From the NCBI GenBank assembly GCA_026018925.1, contig JAKSZU010000002.1, positions 152,766,495 to 152,830,494 on the forward strand: a stretch of 64,000 nt of DNA, given 5' to 3'. The position numbers were made by a program, and so were the translations under genes. Below are positions 1-10,439 of this stretch, piece by piece. This stretch comes from Tupaia tana (Eukaryota; Chordata; Mammalia; Scandentia; Tupaiidae). The notes beneath the pieces were generated by a model. It saw only the letters and a list, made by a program, of their open reading frames with translations. It had not been told where the DNA came from and ran no database searches. Numbering within the stretch: position 1 is the stretch's first letter; every line of letters starts with the position of its first letter.

Positions 1-129
1 TTATTTCTCTAATACCAAAACCCTATTGTGATAGCCCCTCCAGATATCTCAGTAGTCCTGAGTACAGTCTGCCTTACCATCTTAACAAGTCTCGTAGTGT
101 CATGATTTCTTTCTTTCCTTCCTTCTTTC

Positions 130-372
130 TTTTTTTTTTTTTTTTCTACAGGGAGCACATAATTGTCAGAGAGAGAGAGACAGAGAGATAGCCGGAGAAG
201 GAGAGAAGAAAGCACTTCTGGTGGGGAATAGTCACACAGCAATCCTTTCTCCTCCATCTCTCCCTCTTTTTGAGATTTTGGACACACATGCATACATACC
301 TGGTGTGTTTGTCAAGTTGCTTAGCCCGGGACTCAAAATATGTGGTTGGCCATGTGGGATCTGGCTCTGAAC
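130..372 (-). mobile_element. tRNA-derived SINE, family L, old copy
   Basis: Reads T-run, CTACAGGGAGCAC, GA-rich stretch, then TTTGAGATTTTGG and a decayed B-box complement (GGACTCAAA). The A-box end is missing: homology stops near GGATCTGG, just before a second T-run at 373-386. Diverged by many substitutions, so an early member. Confidence 0.75.
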
Positions 373-621
373 TTTTTTTTTTTTTTTTAAACACTAGAAT
401 AGAACAAATATCAACCAAAAGGGAAGAAATAATGGCAAGATTACTTGTTCTTTATCACTCATATACATACCCACGTGAGAGAAGAAACTCTTTACAAATT
501 ACTGCTTAGAAAAATGTTGGGTAAGGACAGTGGCAAACTATCTTTCTTCCTAAACATATAAGACAATAGATCTGATTTAAAGAAAATTTTATCTTCAACC
601 ACAGAACAAGCCCTATTTTCC

Positions 622-881
622 TTATTTATTTATTTATCTATTTATTTATTTATTTATTTATATTTAGGTTTCTACAACAGAGAGTAAGAGACAGTGAGAG
701 GGAAAGTGAGGAATTACCCTTGAGGGGCATGGTCACACTACAATCCCTTCCCCTCCTGAGATTCTGAGTACACCCACACATATGAGCCTGGTGTGATTTA
801 TCAAAACTCCAGGTCCGGCCTTGAACTGCAACGGCCATATGGGAGTCTGGCACCTTAACCACCACACCACTTGCTGGTCCC
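622..881 (-). mobile_element. tRNA-derived SINE, family L, diverged full-length copy
   Basis: Tail is (TTTA)n at 622-662 rather than pure T. The body and tRNA head follow and the unit ends in CTGCTGGTCCC-like sequence (TTGCTGGTCCC). The ACCACACCAC word near the A box is shared with family S, suggesting an older subfamily. Confidence 0.8.
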
Positions 882-1098
882 TCTTAATTTTTTTTTTAAA
901 TTCTATTTCAAAAAAGAGCAAAGTGTGGAAAGTGAACCATAATGAATATAAGCTCATTTCACTTTTTGGGTTGCCATTTGGTATTGGCTAATTGGAGGTA
1001 CACATCAACTCAAATTCCAAATGTCATGGAATTACTGACAGTGGACCCTTCTGGCTGACTAGTTTATTTTTTGATAATTATTAGAAATCTGGGTTTGG

Positions 1099-1287
1099 GG
1101 AGAAAAAAAGGAAATAAAATGGGGCCAGCAGGGTAGTGGTTGAGGCGCTAGACTCCCACATGGCCGACCATAGTTCAAATCCCAGACCTGGCGGCTTGCT
1201 TTCTCACCTTCCCAATCTCTCTCTCTATGTCTCTCTCCAGTCAAATTAAATAATGATAATGATAAATATAAAACTTTGGGAAAAAAA
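1099..1287 (+). mobile_element. tRNA-derived SINE, family S (short form)
   Basis: The tRNA-like head GGGGCCAGCAGG begins at 1121 and runs straight into CTTGCTTTCTCACC and a CT-rich end, lacking the family L body. A 16-bp direct repeat AGAAATCTGGGTTTGG flanks at 1083-1098 and 1288-1303. The 22 bp between the left repeat and the head is A-rich and unexplained, perhaps a tail of a co-inserted fragment. Confidence 0.75.
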
Positions 1288-1687
1288 AGAAATCTGGGTT
1301 TGGATAATATTCACTATACATTTTAAGATATTACTTTTTTGACGTTTCTTATAAAGATACTGGAAAATATGCTAGAAAGGTTTTAGATACTCGAGAAGAA
1401 AGGACAGCAGGATACAGAAAATTCTTTTGGTTGAGCAAATAAAATTTCAAGTTCTTATTTTTGTCTTCCATTATGGTATAGGAATCTACAAGACTGAATA
1501 ATTTTGTGTCTAAAAACTTCTTTCTCACTGTTATGCACCAAACTGTGTGCTCCCCAAAGCCATATGCTGAAGCCCTAAGCTCCAATGTGACTCTATTTGG
1601 AGACAGAGCCTTTAAGGAGGTAATCAAGATTAATATGATCATAAGGGTGGGCCTGTATCCAATAGTTCTGAGGTCATCATAAGAAGA

Positions 1688-1945
1688 GGGCCAGGAGGTG
1701 GCATGGGGGTTAAGGCAGCTGTATTCCACATGGCTGACTGTGCAGTTTGGGTCTGGACCTGGTGGCTTGAAAAACACATTGGCTGCACATGCACGTGTGC
1801 CCAAAATCCTGAGAGGAAAGTGGAGGAGACTGTAACGTAGCCATCCCCCATGGAAGACTAATTTCTCACTTTCCCTCTCTGTCTGTCTCTCTCTCTTTCC
1901 AATGAGAGCACACGCCTCCAGCAAACAAACAAACTAAATAAAAGA
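1688..1945 (+). mobile_element. tRNA-derived SINE inside the MaLR LTR
   Basis: GGGCCAGGAGGTGGCATGGGGGTTAAGG head, body with TGCCCAAAATCCTGAGAGG, CT-rich stretch and a CAAACAAACAAA tail. Short similar words ATAAGAAGAGG and ATAAAAGAGG flank it. It interrupts the LTR downstream of its CCTGTATCCAATA block, so it is younger than the LTR. Confidence 0.8.
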
Positions 1946-2085
1946 GGAAGTGACACTAGAACTTGCTCTCTCTTCATATGGACAAAGGAAAAGGAACATG
2001 TGAGAATGCAATATTTGCAAATCAGAAAGAGAAACCTCACCAGAAACTAATTCTGTTGACACCTCGATCTTGGACTTCTAGTCTT

Positions 2086-2099
2086 TTTTTTTTTTGGAG

Positions 2100-2131
<32 letters not shown>

Positions 2132-2367
2132 CTCGAAAGGGCATGTGCGCTCGCCAGACAGACAGAGACAGAGAGACAGAAAGTGAGAAATCACCCCCCA
2201 GGGGAGATGGACACACGGCAATCCCTTCTCCTCCATTCTCCTCTCGGGATCTTGGGCACGCACGCACACGCGCCCGGCGTGAGTTTAAGCCACCAGGTCC
2301 GGGACATGAACCGCAGTCGACTACATGGGAGTCCAGCGACATAGCCATTACGCTAACTGCTGGTCCC
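2086..2367 (-). mobile_element. Young tRNA-derived SINE, family L, with exact TSD
   Basis: Exact 15-bp target duplication TGGACTTCTAGTCTT at 2071-2085 and 2368-2382. The T-run is interrupted by GGAGAGG, giving a doubled tail. The head ends CTAACTGCTGGTCCC. It inserted into the 3' half of the MaLR LTR and carries few CpG losses, so it is recent. Confidence 0.92.
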
Positions 2368-2596
2368 TGGACTTCTAGTCTTCTGAAGAGTGGAAAGACA
2401 GATTGGTTTTTTTATTTTAACCCACCCAGGCTGTGGTGTTTCATCATGCTAGCCCAAGTAGACTAATACACTCACCATTAAGGAAAACCCTCAAGAACTC
2501 TTCAATCTTGACTTTAGAGTTGGTCCCAATTCCTACTGGCCAATAAGTTAAAGAAGTACATCAATTTATTATCTTTAAAATATAATTACTAGTGGG

Positions 2597-2669
2597 TAGT
2601 CAGAAAAGTCATGATGTATTGTTTTTCTATGTTTTTCTATACAAAAATGCATCATGACTTTCTGACAAT
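2597..2669. mobile_element. Short palindromic mariner-like element (hairpin copy 1)
   Basis: Two inverted arms, TCAGAAAAGTCATGATG at the left and CATCATGACTTTCTGA at the right, enclose a short T-rich loop in which TTTTTCTATG is nearly duplicated. Arms match the copies at 34074 and 54263. Non-autonomous Tc1/mariner derivatives such as human MADE1 have this design. Confidence 0.6.
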
Positions 2670-3789
2670 CCAATATAGTAAATTTTGTCTACAAGGGTAT
2701 TATCTACTTGTAGCAGATGTTAGCGGTAAGCGACCCAAATTCTGATACTAGCCAGCTTACATAATGTGGAAATGTAAGTTTTCCCATCAAAAGAAATCTC
2801 AAGTTACGATGGCCTTTGGGGACAGATGACTCATTTTCACTGAAGACCCTTATCTGCTTTTCTTGGTTTAGGCCTCAGCCTCAGGAAGCAAAATAGTTAT
2901 CATTCCCAGGCATGACATCCTGACCTGAAAATATCCAGAGAGAGATAATGCCTCTTTTGAATCTTTCTTAGGAAGGAGAATTTATTTTTCTAGATACCTC
3001 TTGTAAACTACCTCTAATATCTCATTGGCTGTGATTCATCCACCCGCCCATGACAAGGGATCTAAAACTACCATGATGAGCTTAGATCAACAATCTGTCA
3101 GAGAACAGATGCTGGAGGACTATCTCCAAATCTCCTTTCCCAAATAGGATTTCTCTATAAGATTAGGTGTCATGACCAAAAAATAGACGGAATCTAATAG
3201 TAAAAAAAAGTACGGAATATTCCAAAGGTAAAACTACTTGTTGTCACATATAAAAGCATAAATGGAAGAGAGAAAGGAGAATTGGCCATGTATAGAACAC
3301 TAGTGGTTCCAGACCAGGAAAGCGAAATGTGAGGTATCGATTAAAATGCTGATCATGAAATCCTGAGAGATAGTCCTTGTCAGAATTCATTGAGAATCAT
3401 TGCTGTGTATTTTTCTGCTGTTCAGCCTAAACAAGTTAAAAGCTTGACCGCGACTATGAATTGAAAAAAAAAAAGTGTTTAACAGTATGCACATCTACCT
3501 AGAAAATCCGTAATCCACACAAAGAATGGATATGTCACATATATATTCCTAAACATAATCAGTGAGGCTTTCACTCTGATTAAAGAACCTGTTTCCAAAC
3601 AATTATTTGTCCACATTCAATTTAACTTCTAGAAAGCAGCATTTTCTTCCAGTCATCATTTGATAGTGTTCTGGTCTTCTAGGCTGACTCTTAAAGCACA
3701 GCACTGCTGACCTTTAATGTAAAGTGGCCATTTTTGCAGTTCTAAGGAGTTTGCAGTTCTAAGGGAACAATTCTAAGGTGCTCATAGGT

Positions 3790-4015
3790 CAGTAGACAGG
3801 AGTGTTGGTTTTGGGGAAGCCAGCTTTAGGTTTCAGTCCAAAAGGTGACCCAGTATGCGTTATCTAATCTAGCTTAAACTTCAGTTTCTCACCTGCAAAA
3901 TGGGTATTAACTGCTAACACTCTCTAGGATTAGATATGAGATAATGCATAGAAAGGAGCTGGAACAGAGTCTGGACTCTAACTGACAATAAATACATGTT
4001 GTTATTACTATTGGT
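3790..4015 (-). mobile_element. MIR element
   Basis: Contains the MIR landmarks in minus orientation: TTCAGTTTCTCACCTGCAAAATGGG, GATATGAGATAATGCATAGAAAGG and AATAAATACATGTTGTTATTACTATT. Considerably diverged, as expected for a repeat of early mammalian age. Confidence 0.8.
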
Positions 4016-4261
4016 TCCACAAAGCTTCCTAGCCGAGATGGACAAGGCAGGGTAAACTTGAGAAATGATATCATAGTCACAGCCATCTCTCTTTATTGGT
4101 ATCTCTCACAACCAGTTAGAGACTTTTTTTAGAGATCCACTTCTGTAGAGGAAAGTGAGACTTTTGAATAAATGTAGATTTCACGTATCAAAGAAAAGAT
4201 TCAAACCAACTCTTCTGACCTCAAGTCCAATACTCTCAAGTCTAATGCTCTTTTCCCACTT

Positions 4262-4592
4262 CTTTATTTTTATTTCTTTATTTTTTTAGTTTGCTATAGG
4301 GTATGTACATTCACCGTAGGCAGGGGTGGGGTGCAGGGGTGGGGTGGGATGGGGTTGGGAGCTGGGGTGTGGAGAGAAAGCACCTCTCAGGGAGGATAGC
4401 CCAGTCTCAATCTCTCCTCTTCCATCCTCCTCTAGGGATATTTTTGGGTATGCAAGCACAGGCCCTCACTGTGTTCTTCAAGCCCCAGATCTAGGACTTG
4501 AACTGCACAGTCAGCCACATGGGATCCAGCTACAGCTACCTCAAGCATTGAAACTGTGCAGTCAGTCAAGTGCCTTAACCACTGGCTGGCCC
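4262..4592 (-). mobile_element. tRNA-derived SINE, family L, with internal changes
   Basis: Tail AT-rich, GCTATAGGGTATG end, then a G-rich insertion (4322-4370, repeats of GGGGTGGGGTG) replacing the usual GA-rich stretch. The tRNA head region is partly duplicated: a decayed B-box complement occurs twice, near 4496-4520 and 4548-4572. Confidence 0.7.
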
Positions 4593-4603
4593 TCTTTATA
4601 CTA

Positions 4604-4757
4604 CCTTTTATTTAACTTTACATGTTTATTTATTTTAATTTGGCTAGAGAGGGACAGAGAGAGAGAAAGTGAGAAAGCAAGCCTCCAGGTACAGAACTTG
4701 AACTGCAGTCGGCTATGTGGGAGTCCAGCCCCTTAGCTACCACACCACCTGAGGCCC
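4604..4757 (-). mobile_element. tRNA-derived SINE, family S
   Basis: AT-rich tail, AATTTGGCTAGAGAGGGACAG, AAGTGAGAAAGC, then the tRNA head with B-box complement ACTTGAACTGC and an end CACCTGAGGCCCC. Lies 11 bp beyond the preceding SINE in the same orientation. Confidence 0.75.
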
Positions 4758-5124
4758 CTGTTTATATTACTTTTCTAGACAAAATATCGTAGTAGTTCAT
4801 GCTTACTGTTAAAAAGGAAGACTTGCCGTAGTTCAATCACTGAGCTGGGAAAGCAGCACGAGAAGGTATTTTGCAAGATTTATTCTCAAACAACGTGGGG
4901 ATGCTGATCTTAAATCTGTAAGGACAAAAAGTCTATAGCCACCCTATTCTACTAGTTTTTTCATCCCTAAAATGAAAGTATACTCCTTCTTTCCTTCCTT
5001 CTCTCCCTCTAGTGGTTACCCATCAGCAGGTGATTTGAAGTGATTCCATCCCAACTGACTAATTATAGCTGTAGAATCAGAATACACTTTTATTGTAAGG
5101 TATAAGTTTAAGAAAGCCCTTGTA

Positions 5125-5390
5125 GGGCCAGCAGGTGCAGTGTTGGTGGAGGTGGCTGCATCCCACTAGGTCAACTTCTGAGGTTAGAGTCCTGGACCCA
5201 GCAGCCTGAAAAACACACTGGGTGTTTGCCCCAAATCCCTAGAAGAAAAAGAAAAGATTGCAGCTCTGCCATTACCCCTGCGGAGGTAGGGGAGGCTGAT
5301 TTCTCACTTTCTCTCTCTCTGTGTCTCTCTCAGCTCTCTCAGGCTAGTGTACTGGTCTATGCAAAAATCTTAAAAAAAAAAAAAAAAGAA
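5125..5390 (+). mobile_element. tRNA-derived SINE, family L, old copy
   Basis: GGGCCAGCAGGTGCAGTG head, decayed B box, CCCCAAATCCCTAGAAG, CT-rich run, pure A tail ending in AAGAAAGAAAG. A near-match AAGAAAGCCCTT/AAGAAAGCTCTTA flanks and may be the duplicated target. Confidence 0.78.
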
Positions 5391-5799
5391 AGAAAGAAAG
5401 CTCTTACTATCTTGCAGTGGGGAAGGAGGAGGGATATTAACACTCTCCCATCTATAGTTAATCACTTCTGATCCTTATCAGATTGGTGAGTAGCTGTATG
5501 TTCTTATGACCCCCTAGGAGAGTACTAGCAGAACTCAGAGGAGCTGTATTTGAATGCAGAGGGTAAAATAATCCTAAAAGTGTAGCAGGTATCTAGCGCT
5601 GACACTTCCTGTCACTCACTTTCAGGAAGTGGAGGCAGGAAGGGGGACAGACAGATGAGAAAGCAGTGCAAAGAACCCAGAGGGTCTTAATGACAGAAAT
5701 CAGTCAAGTCTACCTAGGCCTAGTTCTAAAAATGATGTAGCATTCTTTCTGGTTTTAAATTTATGATGTCCTCTGCTCTCAGTACTCAGCAAAGAGAGC

Positions 5800-5935
5800 A
5801 CAACTGAAAGTCCACGTTAAATCATGCTAATATTTCTTAATCACTTAACACGCCTAACCCATTACATGTCGAGTCCTACGTCATTTCACCCAGCATATTG
5901 TTTGCACTTGATAAATATCTTCTGAATGTGTGGCT
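5800..5935 (+). mobile_element. L2 3' end (LINE2 relic)
   Basis: The block CACCCAGCATATTGTTTGCACTTGATAAATATCTTCTGAATG corresponds to the well-known L2 3' end (...CTGGCACATAGTAGG..CAATAAATATTTGTTGAATG). Only the last ~130 bp are visible. Confidence 0.55.
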
Positions 5936-6008
5936 CCTCCCATGGTTCTCCTTACCCCTTATTATTTTAGAAGTGACTCAATGGTGGACACATTAAAATT
6001 TCAATACT

Positions 6009-6270
6009 TGGGGGTGAAGAGGTGTCAGAGTGGTTAAGGCGCTGGACTTCCAACATGGCTGACCGTGGGTTGCATCCCACACCTAGCAGTGTGAAAAGCA
6101 CATCAAACACGTCTTGTGTGCCCAAAATCCTGAGAAGAGAATGGGATCGTAGTGTAGGCATCTCCCCTGGAGTGGGGGTGGAATTCTCATTTTCCCTCTC
6201 TCTGTCTCCCTCCAGTGAGTGCATGTGCTCTATAGCAGCAATCCAAAAATAATAATAGTAATAATATTTG
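6009..6270 (+). mobile_element. tRNA-derived SINE, family L, old copy
   Basis: Head GAGTGGTTAAGGCGCTGGACTTCC, B box decayed to GGGTTGCATCCC, body CCCAAAATCCTGAGAAG, CT-rich tail and an AATAATAGTAATAAT end. Confidence 0.8.
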
Positions 6271-6567
6271 ATGCAGCCTTCCAAACAATAAAATAGCAGT
6301 TTTTAAAGGCCTGTAACAGTGTTGTCCAATAGTTTTCTGTCATGATGGAAATGTCCTTTAACCTGCTCTGACCAGTACAGAAGCCACATTGGATACTGAT
6401 GACCTGCTAGGTAGCTAATGAGACTGAGAAAGGGAATTTTAATTTAATGTAAATTAAAGTAGCTATTTGTAGCTTGTACCTATACTAATGTAGGGTACAA
6501 GTCTAAAGGTTTTGTTAAATGTCCTCTGGCCCTCTCGATTTTAAAATTAGCCTTTTTAAAATTTTTT

Positions 6568-6799
6568 GAGTTTTTTTTTTATGCTATAGGGAGCACACTT
6601 GCCGGAAAGAGAGACAGAGAGACAGAAATCACCCCTCTGGGGATGGCCGTAATCCCTTTTCCTTCACTCTCCTCCCGGGACCTTGGGCATGCACGCACAC
6701 ATGTCCAACATGAGTTTTAAGTCACCAGGTCTGGGACTCGAACCGCAGTTGACTACATGAAACTCCAGCAACATAACCATTACGCCATCTGCTGGTCCC
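6568..6799 (-). mobile_element. tRNA-derived SINE, family L
   Basis: T-run, ATGCTATAGGGAGCACAC, GA stretch, ATCACCCCTCTGGGGATGG with a shortened palindrome, B-box complement GGGACTCGAACC intact, end GCCATCTGCTGGTCCCC. Confidence 0.85.
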
Positions 6800-7140
6800 C
6801 AAATGAGCTATTTTGATTAATACCATGATTATAGTACATATGTCCCTCTTATCTATGTTTCCTCTTTTTAAAATACAAATAATTTGGCTTATTGACAACT
6901 CTAAAACGAGCATTGCAAGCCAAACTGATCTGCACAGCAGCTACTCAGGATGAATTTATGTGTATCATTTTTAGGACTTGTATTATGTGACCAATTTCTA
7001 ATTTCAACTATTAACACCAAAGGAGTGAGTCTGTGCAGTTGAAATCGTGAAGCGAGTTCAGCCAGCACTGACAAGCTGGACTTTCAAGCCCTCTCCTTCT
7101 GGATTGCCTCCTCCCTCCTCAGGAATCTGGCACCTCCAGG

Positions 7141-7203
7141 GGCTGGGCGCGGGGCGCGGGGCGCGGGGCACCCCCCGGGGCACCCCCCCCCCCCCCCCCC
7201 CCC
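7141..7203. repeat. GC-rich tandem run with 21-C homopolymer
   Basis: GCGGGGC is repeated (7148-7169), forming four G-tracts that fit the G-quadruplex pattern, followed by CCCCCCGGGG and then 21 consecutive C at 7183-7203. It lies about 1 kb upstream of the CpG island. Such a run can be unstable or be an assembly artefact. Confidence 0.8.
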
Positions 7204-7345
7204 GGGGTCTGCAGAAGCCTCTACATCTCCACCCATGTACCTTGACTCACAGGTGGTAACAACCTTGCCTGATTTTATAGATTAAAAAAAAAAAAAGACT
7301 GCAAAGACCAGGGGAGAGTAAGAAAACTAATACTGACCAAGTTCG

Positions 7346-7520
7346 TACTATGTGCTTGCTAGACACTTCCTCTGACCTATGATGCTCAGTAAGATATGTT
7401 GCCTGCAAGAATCAATGCTATCTCCCTGGCAAATAAACGGTCTTTGGTAATTTTTCTTAATACATAAATACCTGAATACATTTCTGTAAGAGTTTATTCC
7501 CATATTGCAGATGAAGCCAC
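7346..7520 (+). mobile_element. Possible MIR relic
   Basis: ACTATGTGCTTGCTAGACACTTCC at the left and CCCATATTGCAGATGAAGCCACTGAAA at the right resemble the MIR/MIR3 start and core. The middle is poorly preserved. Confidence 0.4.
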
Positions 7521-8639
7521 TGAAATCTACGACCTCAAGGCTAAACACATACAATACTCCAATAGATCTTTTTAACTCCTTTCTGCTTCCTGTGTCCTCA
7601 GGGCTTTCCTCTTTCAAAGAGAAGGACCAACTAAACTCACCAAATTTATGCCAACAGATGTAAATATATTGCTAGAATCCGCCCCACCCCCCTTTTCAGG
7701 GATCTTTGAATTTTTACGCAATCTTCCGAGGACGGTGTCAACTCACAGAAATGGCTCCCTCGGAATTTCACGCTGGGCCAGATAAATTTTATTTTGGTAC
7801 TTTAGTGGCAATAAAAAATATTCCACAGCAGATATTTCCTGGAGTCTGGGCGCTTACATAAAATCGACGCATTCATTTATAAATTTAACGTCAAGAGTGT
7901 TTGCATTGATGTAAATCTGTATTATTAAGAGAGGTAGACGATTGATTTGTGTATTAGGTTTTCTCACTACGGATGACTAGTAAAGACACGTTAGAAACTG
8001 GCTCCTCCCCCAGCTCTTTCCCCCACCTCCCCAAACCTCGGCTTCGGAGTACAGTCCAAAGACGTCGGAGCATTTGGAAAGGATTTGAAAATTAAAACAC
8101 GGCTCTGTGATTTTCAACACAAAGACCACAAACAGCGCCAGAGCACAAGAAGTATTTAAAATATATCACATCCAGAAGTTGGAAGGCTACAAACAGCAAG
8201 CCGTCCAGGCCTGTCTGCAGAGACTGTTCAGGCTTCCGCCCAGCAAAAACCAGGCAGGCGACGCGTCGCGACGAATTTCAGCTGCAGAAGAGGAATAGCA
8301 TCACCTGCAGTCGGAGGCGTGGGAAACGCTGCCCGAGGGGGTTTGGAAACCCGAGAGGTGCGCACGGCGGAGCTCCGGGGCCGCTCAGGTGCAGAGTGCG
8401 AGGAGAGCCAGCGCTCGGTGGAGCCCGGGAGACTCGGCAGCGTAGAGGAGGCACAAGTTTCACCGGAAGGGCTCAGCGGCCCTTCAGACCGCTGCGGCAG
8501 GACCGCCGGCGGCAGCTTCAGCGACCGCTGCCGCGACTGCCGGGGCGGCGGACCCAGCCGGAGAATCCCGTCGGCGCCGGGGAGCGGGGGGTCGAGGCGG
8601 GGCGCTGACGTCACCTCCCCTCCCCCACCGCCTCCAAGA

Positions 8640-9000
8640 GGGAGGAGTGGGGAAAAGAGGCAGTGATCCGCCGCAGCTCCCGGCCGCAACTCCTGAAGTC
8701 GGCAGCTGGCTGCCTGGACATGTCCTGACAAACTTGGCTTCTCCTCGGCCCTCTCCCCGAGCCCTCGCGCACTCTCTCTTCGCCTCTTTTTGGTGCTCAA
8801 GTTTCATCCTGGTCGGAAGCCTTGGGAAATGCGGCCACCTGGGTCCGGGCAGCGCGGGCGGATCGCACTCTGGATGGGAATATGCTGAAGACCCGAAGGA
8901 GGCAAAGTTAATACTTCAGACAGGTTTACAGCCCAACCGCGTGGGCATCACGGAGCTGCTGGGAATTTAAAGCCGAGCCCCCGAGGACTCCACTAGACCG
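8640..9000 (+). other. Probable non-coding exon 1 of FAT1 (5' UTR)
   Basis: Inferred from the CpG island upstream and a strong splice donor at its end: GACCG|GTGAGTTCT, with GT at 9001-9002. Joined to exon 2, the only upstream ATGs open very short frames that stop before the FAT1 start. These are ATG TCC TGA at 8720-8728, a 19-codon frame at 8829-8888 and a 9-codon frame at 8882-8911. The left boundary is a guess, and other donors further down the CpG-rich DNA could define alternative first exons. Confidence 0.6.
8829..8888 (+). other. Upstream ORF in the FAT1 5' UTR
   Basis: Nineteen codons and a TGA stop, with the ATG in context GGGAAATGC (A at -3). A second ATG at 8882 overlaps its end and opens a 9-codon frame. 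If exon 1 is as drawn, ribosomes scanning to FAT1 meet these first. There is no evidence that the peptide matters; the frame could just be chance. Confidence 0.45.
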
Positions 9001-10439
9001 GTGAGTTCTTTGTTTAGTGGATGGTTTTTAAAATTTAAGTTCAAACGTAAATGAAATTGCGTGGTGTCTGGGTTTAAGCGAGGACAGGGTAACGTGTGCA
9101 TCCTACAAGGTCTTGGCTCAAGGAGCTGCTCACCTCTTTGGCTGTGCACAGCTTAGGACTGAAAAGAACTGTCGTGCATAGGTTTTGGAATTCATCAAAT
9201 ACGTACAGAGCACTGTTCAAAAAAACTTGAGGAGCGATGCTGTTTGTGCATTATTTTGAATGTAACTTATTATAGCAATGGTGCCTCGGGAGGGCGCATC
9301 GGGGACCGCGTGATCTGCAGGGGCGCAGCGCCCTCTAGTCCAGGCACCCGGCAAGGCGCGCTCCTTGCCGGGTTCTGCGCGGATGGCTAACTTGGACCTG
9401 CCAGGCACTTCAGGGACGTAGGCGCGAGCGCGGCCGCCACTACTGCAGTCTTCTCTTACCATCCACCCCGACCCAGTCTTTATATGCGTTCCAAAAGTCA
9501 GCTTGGGTGCACTGGATGCAAAGGCAGCTCTGGAGGAAAGCGCTTTTGCTTTGGGAACCATCTTTCCTAGTTTCCACGAGCCTTTGAGGACAGGGTTAGA
9601 AGGGTCGACTGTTTAAAGGACAAATGTGGCACTTGAACCACATGTCTCTTTTGTGTAAAAGTAGCTCGATTGGAGCCAAAAAAAAAAAAAAAAAAAAAAA
9701 AGAAAAAAAAGGCATCTCCACGTCGTCTCTTGGGGCTACAGGACCGGTAAAATCGTGGCAGCGCCAAGAGTCTGAAATCGTCTCTCGCTCTTGGCGGTTC
9801 CTGTGGCGACGGAGTGCAACTTCTTCCAGGCAATAGGTTTCCCAGTAAGCCTGGAACATCGGGATTTCCAAACAGATGTTTTAGTCCTAGTAAGCATTAT
9901 TCTGATTGATGTATGGTATTTTTTTTTTCAGGATTTTTTGGGTGCCATTTAAATAAAAATCCTGTGATTTGATATTACAGAATGGTGTCTTTGCAACATA
10001 CTGTTTCCCCTTCCTCTTGGCAGTACCTCCCCTCCTATCCCAAAACGGCTGGCCTTCTTGTGTGGTTATGTTTTGCTGAGTTAGAATTCAGCGAGGCGCG
10101 CCAACCAGTTGAGCTGGCGATCCGGTCACTCACTTTCCACTTTGGAGGTGTTCCTTGTATAAAACCGACCTGTAACCCCTGAAGCACTTTGCACTATTGT
10201 GGCCATGGCCAAACTAAGTCTTGGATGACGGTATTTGTATTTTTTGAGTGTGTGAATGTGTGTATTCTAAATAGTGAACAGGGAATATAGTGCTAGGAAT
10301 CAGCCCGCTCATTCTGCAGGCACTATTTTTTGTCCCGGCGCTAACCTGCTAGACAACCATTCTTTTTTCAATCACCTTCTATCAAATGCTTTGGGAGGTG
10401 ACCGCATTAACTGTAGACTAAGGAAATTCTCTAACTCTA

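Larger units (their letters stand above)
1529..2470 (+). mobile_element. ERVL-MaLR (MLT1-like) solo LTR, split by two SINEs
   Basis: Begins TGTTATGCACCAAACTGTG, continues with the CCCCAAAGCCATATGCTGAAGCCCTAA and GGGTGGGCCT blocks typical of MLT1-type LTRs, and ends with the CACCCAGGCTGTGGTGTTTC and AGACTAATACA blocks. Perfect 5-bp target duplications CTCAC lie at 1524-1528 and 2471-2475. LTR pieces are 1529-1687, about 1946-2085 and 2383-2470; two SINEs occupy the gaps. The subfamily name is from memory of the consensus. Confidence 0.85.
1..8240. other. Upstream intergenic flank of FAT1
   Basis: No gene is supported here. Stretches in which I see nothing assignable are 389-621, 882-1082, 2670-3789 (AT-rich), 4016-4261, 4758-5124, 5391-5800, 6271-6567, 6800-7100 and 7521-8240. 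The last stretch lies directly before the CpG island and is AT-rich with several homeobox-like TTTAT/ATTA words, so it could be a conserved promoter-proximal element, but that is only a suggestion. In human, the DNA upstream of FAT1 is gene-poor, which fits. Confidence 0.7.
8255..9000 (+). promoter_or_regulatory. CpG island with the likely FAT1 promoter
   Basis: CpG-dense sequence beginning GGCGACGCGTCGCGACG. At 8606-8613 lies a perfect CRE palindrome TGACGTCA, immediately preceded by a GC-box-like GAGGCGGGGC (8594-8603) and followed by CCTCCCCTCCCCC. No TATA box is visible, as is usual for CpG-island promoters. Its distance to the start-codon exon (about 17 kb) is like that between human FAT1 exons 1 and 2. 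The transcription start cannot be fixed from sequence; somewhere within 8600-8760 is my estimate. Confidence 0.75.

Noticed and set aside
1349..1924. Minus-strand frame of 191 codons
   Set aside because: It runs through the MaLR LTR and an embedded SINE, is overlapped by other frames and shows no protein-family signature.
8228..8800. Minus-strand frame of 190 codons in the CpG island
   Set aside because: GC-rich DNA has few stop codons; frames are open on both strands at once and the composition (Arg/Pro/Gly/Ser) is that of random GC-rich translation.
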